Source: Cyanoderma ruficeps
Lineage: Eukaryota; Chordata; Aves; Passeriformes; Timaliidae
Reading direction: 5' to 3'
Assembly (NCBI GenBank): GCA_008694505.1
Contig: VZDJ01000046.1
Span: 1,810,648-1,874,647 of the forward strand
Length of the DNA: 64,000 nucleotides
Shown here: positions 46,071-58,705 of the stretch, piece by piece
Numbering within the stretch: position 1 is the first letter of the stretch
Layout: every line of letters begins with the position of its first letter
Notes under the pieces: generated by a model
Told to the model about the DNA's origin: nothing
Databases searched by the model: none
The model's input: only the letters and a program-made list of their open reading frames with translations
Translations under genes and position numbers: made by a program

Positions 46071-49000
46071 ATAGCTCTGTCTGTTCCGTCCAGGAATGTT
46101 TAGCAAGCTTACATTGGTTTTGTTGTGTCTAGGACTTAACTATCTTTGCAAAAGGCAATGCCACTTGAACTTTAAATCAGGCTTTAGGACTTCTGTTACT
46201 TATTAATACTAATAAATAAGGCTCTTATTTGTTTAAGGCACCTAAAAATCCTCTATTTATTTAAAACCAAGGTTGCATTTCTACCTCATGTCCGTGTGCA
46301 TTTATGTGTCTTAGTTTTTTTGAAGGTTTTAATTCAATCCTCACATCTTTGGACACCCCTGGGCCTGTGTGGATGAGGCCCAGGGGTATTGGTACCCCGA
46401 CGAGGATGATGACTGGGGGGTGTTGGAGCATCTCTGTGTTCCTACTACGAAACAAAGTCCCTCCATGAAGGGAACAAAGGCAAAGCCTCCCTGTTTTCCT
46501 TGTTCTGCACAGTGCACCTTCCCTTTCTGAGGATGTTGCTGTGAGCAAGAGAAAAGGAAGGATCTTAATAAGGAGCATTTATTGCAAATGAAATGAAGCA
46601 GCCTCTGGACTTCAAAGGTCATTTTTGGAACAGGTGGAGGGTGGAAAACCTCTTTTTCCTGAGCCCTCCAAGCACACAGGGAAAGGAATAGAAAAGAATG
46701 TGATCATATGGCAAGAAATGCAGCAAAAGTCTTAATCAGTGAGCAGAAAGAAAAGAAAATGTTTTCATCAGAAACGAGCCTGTTTATTGTTGGAAAAGGA
46801 GATTTTACACTTTTTACTGTGCTAAATAACAAAGTCAACTCTATGTCCCCAAAAAGACAATATCCTGTAAGTTCAGAATCTTGGCTGAAATAATCAAAGC
46901 AAAGATCAAATTCCAAGATGGCACTTTGAGTCAGGAAGTCTGTAATATCTGGTGATTCCAGAGATTGCAGATGTCCTCCAGGGTGCACTGTGAGCATCAA
47001 GAAACACACTCAGGGGCTCACTGTGAAGACTCAAATGACAATAACAAACTGGTGGTTTAATTTTTACTATGTTGAAGAAAATTAGAGGTAATAAAGACAA
47101 TAAATTAGTATTTTTGTCTTGGCCAGGATGTATAGAGGCTGAAACTCAAGACACAATAATGATGTTGGTCACTTGCTTTTTACAATTCCTCTTTCCCAGC
47201 ATGACTCATTGACTTCTTCAAAATTTCCCTGTGTTCGAACTCCTGGCTGGTTTCTAAGGAGCCTTGATTTGGAATAATTTCTAATATTCAAAGAGCTTTC
47301 ACGTTTCAAAGAGCTTTCTTTTTCTTTACTTCTCATTAAAAATCATGACATGAAAAAGGGTCATTCTACAATCATGTAGATTTTTTATGGAAAAAAAAAG
47401 GATTAAAGCAGAAAGTGGCTAGAACCATGATAAAATAGTTTACTGAAAGGTACAGATAAGCACTAATTAAACAACTAGGGAATCCACATGAATAATTTCA
47501 CAGAAGGGAAAGTCTTATTCCAAATATCAGCAGAAAAACAGGTAAGAAAACTCCCTCATCCTTAGGAAGATTATCAGCCAGTCTGTCACTAAATATGGGG
47601 TTGGGACGTGAATTTAATGTGAATTTTGATTCAGTTTCTCTCTAGCCCAAAATACTTCAACCAGGAGCTGAGAAATTATAAAATAAACATTGTTCACATT
47701 AGCACGCAGTCCTTGAAACAATCACTGAAGGAAGTAACCTCAAAAATATTACACATTATAAGAAATATTAATAACCCTTTACTATCAGAGAAATGTAACA
47801 GCCTCCCATCAGATCTCTCCTGGTTTTGGGCAGGAAAGATGTTTGTCTGCTATAGAATTATCTAAGGGAATTTTGAGAAGAGCAAATCTGGACTAAAATT
47901 TCCTGTTAGGAGTAGGGCAAGAAAATAAACACAAAAGGAGAGGATGGGAAAAGAGCTGCAGGAAAGAAAACTAATAGTGGGAAATGAATGAAGAGGAAGA
48001 TGGAGAAGAAAAGGTTAAAAATAAGAGTAGAAGAAAAGCACAAGAGAAAATGGAGACTTTTGACGGAAACTTATTGTTCTAATTCAGGAATTGAAAGGTT
48101 GCAGCCTAAAATGCCAACATTTCCCTTGCTATCAATATCCAGAATATGATCTATTACTGTAATTTTGCAGAGCTCACTACTCAGTGAATATGGGAATATT
48201 TAACTGTCAGCAGTAAACGTCCATATATCCAGAAAATGCAGGGCAACAGAATATTAGTTATAATGATTAGGGTGAGTAGAAAATTAGGAAATGACATGGA
48301 AGTCAGTGGAGGACACGGCAACAATATATGTTAAAAATTAGATTAAAATGGATGGGCAAGATCTTCCAAAATAATTGGGGGAAAAAGGCTAAAATAGTAA
48401 TATTGTTATATTATAAGAAAAAAGTAGATGTTATTTCAAAAGAGAAATAAGGTGGTTTGGGGCAAAAGACAGATTTTTCTACTTTTAACTAATGCAAAAG
48501 GCAAAAGAAATTAATCAGATACTAAAGAACTACTCTTGCCTCAACTAGAAAATGAGGTATTGTGTCCATTTTCCCTTTGTAAAAAAGATTATATTTAAAA
48601 ACCTTATGACAAAGTCCAGAAACATTTATGATCCAATTTTACAAAGCTGTTAAAAACGATATGAACTTTTGTACTCTTGGAGTTATTAACTCCATCTTGG
48701 AAGATAAATACATTCCTTCCTCTAGAAAGAAAACAATGATGACAAAAATAAAGCTCATGGAAGAGGGGCCACCAAACAATTTACTGCAAATGAATCAGGT
48801 TTTTAACATTAAAGGTTTTAGCAAAAGCAATTGTAGGTTAGGTGGATACACAGAAATTTTATTACCATAGATCAGTGAGGTTCTTTTTTTCCTAAAACCT
48901 CAAAATAATGTGGGAAGAAGGTAGGGACTGATTTAATACTATTTTATTAGTGTGTATACACACACAGAATATGAAGTTTTCACATCCATAAAAGCTCCAG

Positions 49001-52000
49001 GCCTAATTTATTCCATCCCTTCGGACACAAAAAATTTACTTGTCTGAAAAGAAAGGGAATTTCCATCGATGCCATGTTGGGAGGAAGATTTGCTTTGGTG
49101 TTAAATACAAGATGTGAATGTTTTGGGTTTTTTTCCCATAAAGATCCTTGAGTTTCCATGTTCACTAAGGGAAATCCCTGAGATTAACATAAAATGAGCA
49201 GCAGTGATCCCTGTGTCTGCCTGGGACTGTCTCAGCCATGAACCTCTGGCCATTCCCATCAGCCCCAAATACAAAGGAAAAGGGATTAATGAGGAAATCA
49301 ACACAAGCCAGTGTTCATTCCAATGGCAATGCTGCCGTCATGCCGTGCCTACCTGAAAGAATTGCTTCTAAACGTGTAGGGGATGCTCCATCTCCTGAAA
49401 AAAATGATGACAAGAAGAGTTATTAATTCAGAGAGGGTTAATAATGGGTTAGTTTGGATGGGCTGCAAGGCCTGCATTGTGCTGGAGGAGAGTGGAGTCA
49501 AGGATTTAATTTTCCATGAACAGTGGCTGTGTGAAGTGGGTGGCACGTTTTGCGATGATCAAAATAAACAGGCTTGTGGAGGCTGCCCGTGGTATTTCCA
49601 AGCTCTAAAAAGCCTGGTGTTTCAGGTGTTGTCTTCCAGCTTCTCACCCTGTTGTGATCTCAGATTTCCCTGGATTGTCCCTCTGATTCCATTTCCTGAT
49701 TACACCTGCAGCTCATTCTACCCTTGGTGTTTCCCTCTTATGAGCTCTGCCCAGGCTGAGGTGTGAGTACAGGATGGCTGACACCACCCACTGGGTGTCA
49801 AGCCTTTGGAAAGCCGTAGGAGCACCTACCTCAAGCAGTTCTTCTGTATTTCACAATTAAAAAGTAATTTTAATTGTCTTTTAATTGTCTTAATGAAACA
49901 TTAGCAACGTAATGCCAATAAAACTGAGCACAAGTGTACAGGTTTGGGTATCTCAAATCAGAAGGTTTATGATTCTCTTCAGAGATCAATAATTAGCTGG
50001 AAGTTATATAGTTCCTGTAAACAAAAATAAATCTCTGCACATCCTCTATTGCCGTATTGCATTGTGGTTTCAGTATCCATCCATAAGAGGTATCACATCT
50101 CCAAAACTGGAATCTTTTTTTCCACCAGAAGGAAAAGGTAAGGAATAGTAGTGAGAACAAGACAAATCTTTTATATATTGGTTTTTAATGTAAACCAAAT
50201 TTATATCCATCCCAGTATGGGCTGGAGAGCAATGGGGGGATGGAATGCAGAGATATTTTAGAGTAAGCTTGAAACAAATTTTGAAGCTATCACTGCAAGC
50301 AGATGAGAATCATCTTGTAAGAGCATGGAAGGGAATCTAGGAACGTTCAGAAGTGTGAGTTTGCCACTGCGGGCAGTAGAATACTCAAACCTTAACAAGC
50401 AAACAGCATCTCCCATGGCCTCTGGTGCCCTGGGGAGAAACCGGGCACTGATTTCAAGATACATTGACTGATTTGCACTATCATGGCAGGAGTGACTAGG
50501 AACTTTTACAGCCCTGTTCCTAAAATTTCCAGAATTCCAAGTCAGCTGCTACTGCCTTGCTCCACTGTCAGAAAAGCAGGTCAAGAGGGTGATGTTTGCT
50601 CTGATGGAGTCACAGGCAATGGAGAGGAGAACTGTGCATTGTGCACTTTTTGTCACATCAGCTGAAGATTTCCTCAGCCCTGCTCTAAAGGGATCCCAAA
50701 AACAAATCCAGGAGCTCTCTTTTGTTTCCCCCACATCCACTCAATGCCTCAAAGATTCCTAAGGGATGACTCTCAGTCATATGCAGAGAAAAGAGCAAAC
50801 TCAAAACTCCTATGTCAAGGAGTGCTGATGTTCCCAGTGCATGTTCATTATAATTTTCAAGTCAATATTTTGTTCAATTATCTTTTAGGGAAAAAGAGAG
50901 ACATTAGGAAGACAGACATTGTAAAGTACTCAAACTGCACTCGGTGACATTTTTTCCAGTGCTCAGGAGAAAATTTTCTCAGATTGACTATGATGTAATA
51001 ATATTATCTTGTCTCTGTTCATTCACAAGGTGAGCAGGGTGGGCAGGTAAAACAAAGGATTCCCACCATAAGGAGAAATTATTTGTCCAGACACCAGCAA
51101 TCTGTAATCTCTCATATCTGCTGTTTTCATTTCCCAGCCACTTGGAGCCTGATCTAGGCCACTTCTTTTACCCACACAACAACGAAGTTCACACTGATGT
51201 CCAGAAGTCAGTTTTTTAATACTGGATTATCCCCTCACCCAAACAAGAGAATTTGAATGTTTGTTTCAAAACTGACCAACATCCTTGCTTGTTTCCCCGT
51301 TCAGAAATATAAAGGGTCTTTTCTCCAGTCCCTTCAAAAATCCTCCCAAATTTAAGCAGAGGGGAATCTTTCTTCCCAATGCTCTGTGTCCAGGATATGC
51401 TTGGAATTAAGATTTCCTGCATGGCAAGATCCTGACACCAGCAGCCCTCTCTCAACCCTGAATTTTGCTGACTCCATCATGCCACACAGAGGTAGCCTTT
51501 CTCCCAGTTTCAGGGCACAAAAGGTGAGTCTTGAAAAGCAAAGGATGTTTCCCATGAAATACAGCTTGCACAAACCTTTCTTTAGAAACTCAGCTCCAGT
51601 GGCTGCAACTTGTTTGCATCCATTTTTCTGGAAGGTCAGAAAGACACAGAGCAATGCAGTGTTGGATATTTGGTTAGACTTACCTCTTGTCTCCATGTCA
51701 TTGCAGAAAACAAAGGGCAGAAGAGATCACAGGAGAAGAGAAATATGATTTAAAAAAAAGAGAAAGATTTGCTCCATAGGAAATAACTTTATGGTTCATG
51801 TTGAGTGCAAGCTGATTCTTAGAGTTTCTGTGCCTGTACAACACAGTCCTTATACTACGTGGAAAGAGAATATTCACTGCACAGCTTTCCAAAGAATAAA
51901 TTAATAGTAATAGCAAATACAAGCACTCTTACCTGAATCTCTTTCACCTCCTCCATTTCAATTAAAAACAACCAAACAAACCACAAACCCAAAACTCTCT

Positions 52001-52364
52001 CCACTTCCTGACACTCACTTTCTTTGAAAATACAAATTTTCAATGTATATTTGAAAATTTTTGATTGCTTTGGTACTATTCGCCTTTGCTGCTGGTTTAC
52101 TCCAGCACAAGAAATTCAAGATAACATCCAGACTGTCAGCATCCTTTTCATGCTGTCGGAGCAGATCAGAGGAGCTCACATCAGCCACATTTGCTATTAC
52201 ACCCCAAACGCTGCATCTGCTCCTACAGCCATTTAAGGAATCACAAAGATAATTCTTCTGCTCGTGCACAAATCCCCCGCAGACACAATGCTCAGCAGAG
52301 CCCTTCGGGGCTTGGGACATGGCTGCGAAATCAGCCCAGAGCAGCCTCAAAGCAGCAGCAGGAT
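46071..52364. other. Unique AT-rich noncoding stretch
   Basis: About 6.3 kb, the longest part of the window without a recognised interspersed repeat. No gene or RNA gene was recognised. The stretch from 47600 to 48900 is particularly A-rich. The open frames reach about 130 codons and show no domain. Confidence 0.45.
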
Positions 52365-52369
52365 AACCT

Positions 52370-53345
52370 TGTCTTGGGTTGCAATAGAAGATGTAGCCAA
52401 AAGTATGTATTCTATTACTATCTGTTGAAACTGGTTGGGGAGGAGTTTTCTTTATCTCTTCCAGGACCCACCCCTTGTAACTCCAGTGGGGATCTTCTGT
52501 TAATGGGCAGCTGTTAAAACCAGGTGGGGCAGTGTTCTTTATCTCTTCCAGGACCCATCCTCCCTCCAGGGGATATCTGCTGTCCATGGGCCATCCAGGC
52601 TCACTGCAGGGCTGATACAATTCCATCATCCCACTGGGAGCTGTTCCATCCAGGGGGAGGAGCCCAGCATTCCTACCTGGATAAAACCTGGGATTCAGAA
52701 CATCAGCACAGCCTGTTTGCACTGGATTCCCAGAGGGAGACCAGACCCATCTCAGCACCACTGGACCCTTCTACAGGATTGTTAAATTTTCAGACCTTTT
52801 TTCTACTTGGTAAAAACATGGTTTTGTTTGTAGGTGACTTATCCTTTGCTCTTAATCATACAAGTTTTCTTCCAATTCATCTTAACCATTGGTCAGTAAC
52901 AACTAACTCAGCAATCTCTAACTTAAACATTTTTTATTCTTCTATATCAAAACTTGCTTTCATTTCTGGTGAACCTTCTGCTAAACATTCATATCTGTAA
53001 GACTTTCCAGTTAAATTTTCATCTTCTCCAACACAGGATCATCTCTGCTCCAACAGAATCACATCTGTCACTGCAGGAGGACTTGATTGGACTGACACCA
53101 ACACTCTGACCAACAGGGCATCAGGTCAGTGTTTTCTTTATTTCTTTGTTTGCTTTCTTTGCACTACTACGTTTTTGGTTTTAACTTTCCTAGTAAAGAA
53201 CTGATATTCCTATTCCCATATCTTTGCCTGAGAGCTCCTTAATTTAAAAATTATAATAATTCGGAGGTAGGGGATTTACGTTCTCCATTCCAAAGGAGGC
53301 TCTGCCTCCTTCCCTGGCAGACACTTGTCTTTCCAAACCAAGACA
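52370..53345 (+). mobile_element. LTR, family C, copy 4 (long form with a nested insertion)
   Basis: The element starts TGTCTTGGGTTGCAATAG and ends CAAACCAAGACA. It is 976 bp against about 657 bp for short-form copies. Two events explain the excess: a ~90 bp segment near 52425-52515 that duplicates the GTTGGGG...TTTATCTCTTCCAGGACCC region (shared with the copy at 28689), and a 254 bp insertion at 52780-53033. No clear 5 bp target duplication is visible at its ends (AACCT against CCCTT). A long minus-strand frame crossing it (52015-52761) is antisense to the LTR. Confidence 0.9.
52780..53033 (-). mobile_element. 254 bp LTR-like element nested in the family C LTR
   Basis: The insertion starts TGTTAAATTTTC and ends CTCCAACA, giving TGTT...AACA termini. 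It is flanked by a perfect 6 bp duplication, CAGGAT, at 52774-52779 and 53034-53039; the related LTRs at 34146 and 21162 have one copy of this site and no insertion. On the minus strand it contains AATAAA, so sense is probably minus, starting TGTTGGAGAAGATG. A 12 bp direct repeat, GTTAAATTTTCA, lies near both ends (52781-52792 and 53010-53021). No TATA box is clear. The element is short for an LTR, so a non-autonomous LTR-type element is possible. Confidence 0.8.
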
Positions 53346-53642
53346 CCCTTGGGCCTCAAATGTGCATTGAAGGTTACACTGAGCTCTGCCACTCTTGAAA
53401 GAGCAGACAGCAGCTTTTCCCTTTGGATGAGGGGATGTTTTCACGGCAGCCTGAGGAACACAGGATCACCACATGCTCAGGCAGCTGCAGAGTGCTCGAG
53501 ACAATGCAATAAGCACAAAGAATTCACTTTTCATGAACACATTCAGGTAGTAAAGTTGGAAACCCAAGAGCGGAATGCTTTGCTGGTGGAGAGGAATGGT
53601 GCTTCAGCCCGTCCCACATGTATCAAACACACACTGCTAGTT

Positions 53643-53738
53643 AGAACAGGTTGAAAATTGCTATTAAGAAAATTAAAATCACTGGTTCTTATTTAGAACA
53701 GGTTGAAAATTGCTAATAAGAAAATTAAAATTACTGAA
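53643..53738 (+). repeat. 52 bp tandem duplication
   Basis: AGAACAGGTTGAAAATTGCT begins at 53643 and again at 53695. The two units differ by only a few bases (for example ATTAAG against AATAAG), which indicates a fairly recent duplication. Confidence 0.93.
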
Positions 53739-54891
53739 GCTCAGGGGAAGCATCTTTAACGTATTTAAGACCTGTCTTGCAATATCTGTCATGAAATATT
53801 TCAGTATTTTGACTCAAGACACCGATTTAGCTATCTTTATAATGTCTGGCTAAAAAAAAAAACAACAAACCCTTAGAAAACTGAGGACTGTGTTTCAAAA
53901 ATGGTGTGTTTGGGGTTTTTAGTTCCCAAATCTGCTTTAATGAGTTGTATCGGAAAGATAAAGATGTACATCTGCTTCTGTTTTGGAAACAGAAACCTTA
54001 AGGCTACTGCAAGTCTACTCAAAAGATAGTGGTAAATAAAAACCTTTGTTTATATGTAAACACACAAATATAGAAAAGATATAAGGGTATAAAATACATT
54101 ATTTATATATAAACAAAACAGTGCATTTGTTTTAATGTATAAATATATATCATTTCATACACACTGCAGATATCATGTGTTTACACACACGCATATATGA
54201 GGAAACCATTCAAATATGCAAACTAAAAGTGGAAAAATGTGAAGCCTTTCTCTCTAGCTGGAATGAAACCTCATCCTGAACCAGCTGCCAAATGTGAACA
54301 AAGCCAGGGGCTCATTCAAGTCCTGTCTGAAGTTCAGGTCAGATGTTCTCTCCAACATCCTCCTTGTCAAGATCTTCCCCACACTCTGCACCTCAAAGCA
54401 ATTTATTTGAAGGGTTATCAGAGCCCTCAAAGCTTCTCTTAAGGACCTTTTTCAAAGAAGCCAGAAGTTAAGGCAGTGAATAAAAAAACACCGTGTTAAA
54501 ACCCTCACATTAAACCCAAAACTTTCAGGTTTGATATTATTCATTATGAGTTTGGCCAGGGTTTCTGTGGAGGAAGAGCACACAAGCACCAGATTCCCTT
54601 GGGATTATTGCTCCAGTGGTTCTGGAGGAGAGCTCCTGTCCTCCATGCCCTTCCACAGAGCTCAGGGACAGCATCTGAAGGATGTTGCTCCTCTTGGGCA
54701 GCCAAACTCATCAGAGAGGATGTGGGGATGCCTGGGAGGGAGAGGCTTTGCCACGCTTTGATCTCACCTTGTCTTTGAAGATTCTGACTGGCCTTAGCAG
54801 GAGCTCGCTGGGCACAACTCGGCACAGTAAATCCCAGGCATGGAAGGTTGATTTACAGGATCCTAGCCTGGGGAGAAAAAGAATCCTACAG

Positions 54892-55003
54892 ACAAAAAAA
54901 AACCAAAACCAAAACCAAAACCAAAACCAAAACACCAAACCAAAACAAAAAAAATTAAATAAAATAAATTAAAAAATAAATAAAAAATAAAATTAAAAAA
55001 ATC
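54892..55003 (+). repeat. (AAAACC)n followed by A/T-rich simple sequence
   Basis: About five units of AAAACC run from 54901 to 54933, followed by a long A-rich, AAAT-containing tract. Open frames across it on either strand are low-complexity artefacts. Confidence 0.92.
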
Positions 55004-58000
55004 TAGACAAGTAAATAGAGTTAAACTAATCCAAAGGAAAAGAAAATAACCAATTAAGAACAAATAAGGAATTTACAGATAATTAGACAAGCCCACCTCG
55101 ACTCAGGACATGGCTCCTACTTATGTAAACTGAAAATGGAGAAAACTGACAGTAAAACCTCACTTTTATTGTGTATTTACTTCATGAGATTTTAATTATG
55201 GTGTAATTGTGGAATTGGTGGAATCCACTGCAACATTTTTGGGGATAAAAGAATGAGATGACCAATAGATAATGGGTGCTCAAATTGAAAATCCAACTAC
55301 ATTTGCAATCTGAATCTCTAAACTGGAGAGAAAAAGCTTTGAAAATACTGATTAAAATATTCACTTTTTAGGAGATTTGCATCAGGAAACCCAATATACC
55401 CTAAGACTGATGTCTTGAAATCTGGAACTGTAATGACATCACCTCACCAGGAAAAAAGGGCCAAGTTCTCATTTATTTGCAGAAAAATGAAGGGAATCTT
55501 TTTTGCTTTTTGGGAATAGGTTTAGATGCAAATATTACTCTATTCCTTTACTATTCTTCCCCTCCCTCCTCTAATAAAACAGTGTTCACAAAATCAAATT
55601 AAGTCAATTTTTTAAACTGACAATTTAAATTAAATGAAGGCACATTTTGAACAATTAAGGCAGTGTAAAGCACAGAACACATCCCAGTTATCTACTCAGC
55701 TCTGACCATGATTTATCGGGTGTCCCATAGCACAGAGGCCGTGGCAGTGCAGCCAAGAATTATCAGGACTTTGGAGCTGCACATTCCCAGTCAAATTCTA
55801 AACACAATTCTAAGTTCTGCCAGATCTCAATATTTCATGACATTTTTTGTCTCATTTTAATCATCAAGCTGGTAAAATCAAAACACTTCATATTTTTTTA
55901 TTTTTTAAACAGACTTCTCTCTTACTTTGTTCTTAGCTGGAAACTGAAGTGATAAATGCAGTTGGATCAGGATTTTTGCTGTTCAAAAGTACATTTTAAC
56001 TTGCAGACATCAGTAATGCCATAAAAAGATTAACAGCACCATGGATAGGGCTTGAGGGAAATAAGCTGCGAACACAAAGTTACTGAGGACTCACGATTTA
56101 ATTGAAAGTGACTTTCCTACAAAATGAATTAGTGACACTGTGTCCTGCAGCTCTGGGTCTCAGAGCAATTTACCCAATTTTCACGGAAATAAAAGAAATT
56201 TGAGCAAAAATCATTTTAAAAATACAGCTTTGTGATTTTTATCAGTTATACAAGTGATTTTAAAGATGAAAAAGATCATTTAAGCCGTCTAAGCGACTCT
56301 GTTAAAAAACAAACTAATTAGTAAAGCCGTGTCTAATCAATACTTGTTTTCTCAGTGAGATGAGCCACACAGCACAGGGTTGCTTTTCCAGGCTGTTAAG
56401 AGCTGTGGAATTTCCTGGGAAGAAGCTCTCACACTTGGGCATGCCAAGGCTTCCTACCTTTGTCCTCAGTGCTGTGAAAGGCACCCCCACATATTCACAA
56501 ACCACGTGGCAGATGAGAAATTCTGAAAGGTGCTTGAGCAGCTGAACAAGCTGAGCAAACTTCCCGCTGCTTCTCAACACAAAGGGCAAGTGCTTGGGCT
56601 GTCTGAAGTATCATCACCCACAAGTGGCACTCAGCCCTTGTGTCTCCCAAAGGCCACGTGCTCAAAGAAATGGAATTTCTGGGGGTTTTTTTCCCTTGGA
56701 GGTTGGCAGTGGCCTTGTGCTGTCAGATAAGCACGATAAGCATGCGGGTGACTGCCAGGCTTGAACAGTGTAAAGTGCAAAAAGTGTAAAAAGTGGCAGC
56801 TGTGTAATTTATTTCTTTTACTCAGAAGTAACTCGTGACCTCCAAGCAAGGCACTCCCTATTCCATGCTGAGATATGCTCGCTTCCCTGGGAAATTGAGA
56901 GACAGAAATCAAATCAGTTCTTCTGAAATGCTCCCTTTGAAAGCAGAATAACAGAGATGCTTCTAAGTCCTTTCATCTTCAGTGAAAGCTCTAAGTAATT
57001 GTCTTTTTTTTTTTTCTCCCCCACTGGACTGGTGACAGGGATTCAGTTCAGTAGAAGAATAATCTTCCCCAAGTCTTCAAAGACAACATGAGAAGTCCAG
57101 TGAAAAATTCTTAATTGGACCTGGTGATTACGGCAGAGGTCAATCAAATCACACAGACACTTTTTGAAGAGCTGGAAAGTTTCTCAGTCAGGTATTCTTT
57201 TATAAGCACAGCACTTCACTTCACTGCTCTGTTTCCACTTTAATTGCCAGCATTTCTCTTGCCATGTTTTCTCTCCAGCCCGTGTCTACTTTAACAAGTC
57301 CTGCAGCTCTGGAGGGAGAAACTCTGTAGGGCAAAATGATTAGTGTCGAAGAGTCAGTGTTCACACTATGTGCTTTTCAGAAGGTTTTATTTTGAATTAT
57401 CCCACCCTACTGTCCACTGGCATTTCACATGTTTGTCACAAGTGCATCTTCCAGTTAATTTGCACCCAAAAGAAATCCAGCTGATTTATTCTGATGTGGC
57501 TCCATGATGAGAAAAGACAGCAGGGGAACCGTGGAGAATTGGGAGAGCCACTTTCAGAGAGCACTTCTGATCTGTAGACAATGTCTGCTGAAATTCTAGG
57601 CAGCTAAAATCTGCTACTTTTCAAAGTGTAGCCGTTTTCCCCACAACACTTCAGATCCACAGGATACAAGATCGTCATGACCAACTTGGCAGCAAAAAAG
57701 CAACTCACAGCAACAACTTTCTGCTACCAGAGAGAAGGTAAAAGGTCTGAAAACAAAGAGAGGACATTGGTCTTCCTCACTCACAGTTAGCAAATCAAGC
57801 AAAAAAAGAAAGCAAAGGGTCACTATTTTATTCTCTGATGGGAAACTTGGTATAAGATTAAAATTCCCATTTTTTTATTGTTGTGCACCTCAGTCCAAGT
57901 CAGCACAACTTCCAGGTGAAGGCTGGAATTTTCTCCAGCAATTTTGCAAAGATGCTGCTTTTCAGTTACTGAACTGTGGGGTCCTTTTATTGTCCCTGCA

Positions 58001-58439
58001 GCTCAGTGCTGCAAGGATTTTATTTCTGAAATACGTTCCACTGTCAGAAGCACAAAGTCTGACTCGTACACATCAAATGACACATTTAATTCACAAAGCT
58101 GCATTTATGAAATATGCTTTACCCTTTGAAAAGGAGGATCAGCCTAAGGATTATCAACAGAACTTCCAAGAGCTAAGATGGTCCCTGCAAGTTTTCCTTG
58201 AGGAATTACCTTGAGAGTGGTAGCACAGTCTCATCAACAGTTTTATATATTGCTTTTTTTTTTTTCCCCCTTGGGATGGATGAGTTTGTCTTCAGATCCT
58301 TGAGGTATTCAAGATCCAAGAGAACTGACCAGATTATGAGTTTCCCAGTAACGTGGAATACTGGGATGTCCAGTGGTGACCTCACAGACCACAGCAGCTC
58401 TGTCAAAGAAGGCCAACATCCCATGCTGCAAGGGCTCAG

Positions 58440-58705
58440 ATGGTCAACATCTAATATCCAATCTGAAGGAGGGGAGGTTTAGATTAGATATGAAGAAATT
58501 CCTCTCTGTGAGGGTGGGGAGGCCGTGGCACAGGTTTCCCACAAAAGCTGTGGCTGCCCCTGGATCCCTGGAAGTGTCCAAGGCCAGGCTGGATGAGGCT
58601 TGTAGCACCCCGAGGTAGTAGAAGGTGTCCCTGCCATGGCAGGGATGGCACTGGATGATCTCTAAGGTACCTTTCAACCCAAACCATCCTCTGATTCTAC
58701 AATCT
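58440..58705 (+). mobile_element. CR1 LINE 3' end
   Basis: Forward CR1 sequence: GAGGGGAGGTTTAGATTAGA, then GTGAGGGTGGGGAGGCCGTG, AAGCTGTGGCTGCCCCTGGA and the tail CTTTCAACCCAAACCATCCT. It is close to the consensus, so it is probably among the younger CR1 copies here. Confidence 0.93.

Larger units (their letters stand above)
53346..58439. other. Unique AT-rich noncoding stretch
   Basis: About 5.1 kb with no gene, RNA gene or interspersed repeat recognised. It includes a 52 bp tandem duplication at 53643-53738 and an A-rich tract at 54892-55003, both listed, and a TATATA-rich patch near 54095-54200. Confidence 0.45.

Noticed and set aside
52015..52761. 248-codon minus-strand open frame
   Set aside because: Most of it is the antisense strand of the family C LTR. 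The shared antisense frame is reported as a finding, but it is not annotated as a gene.
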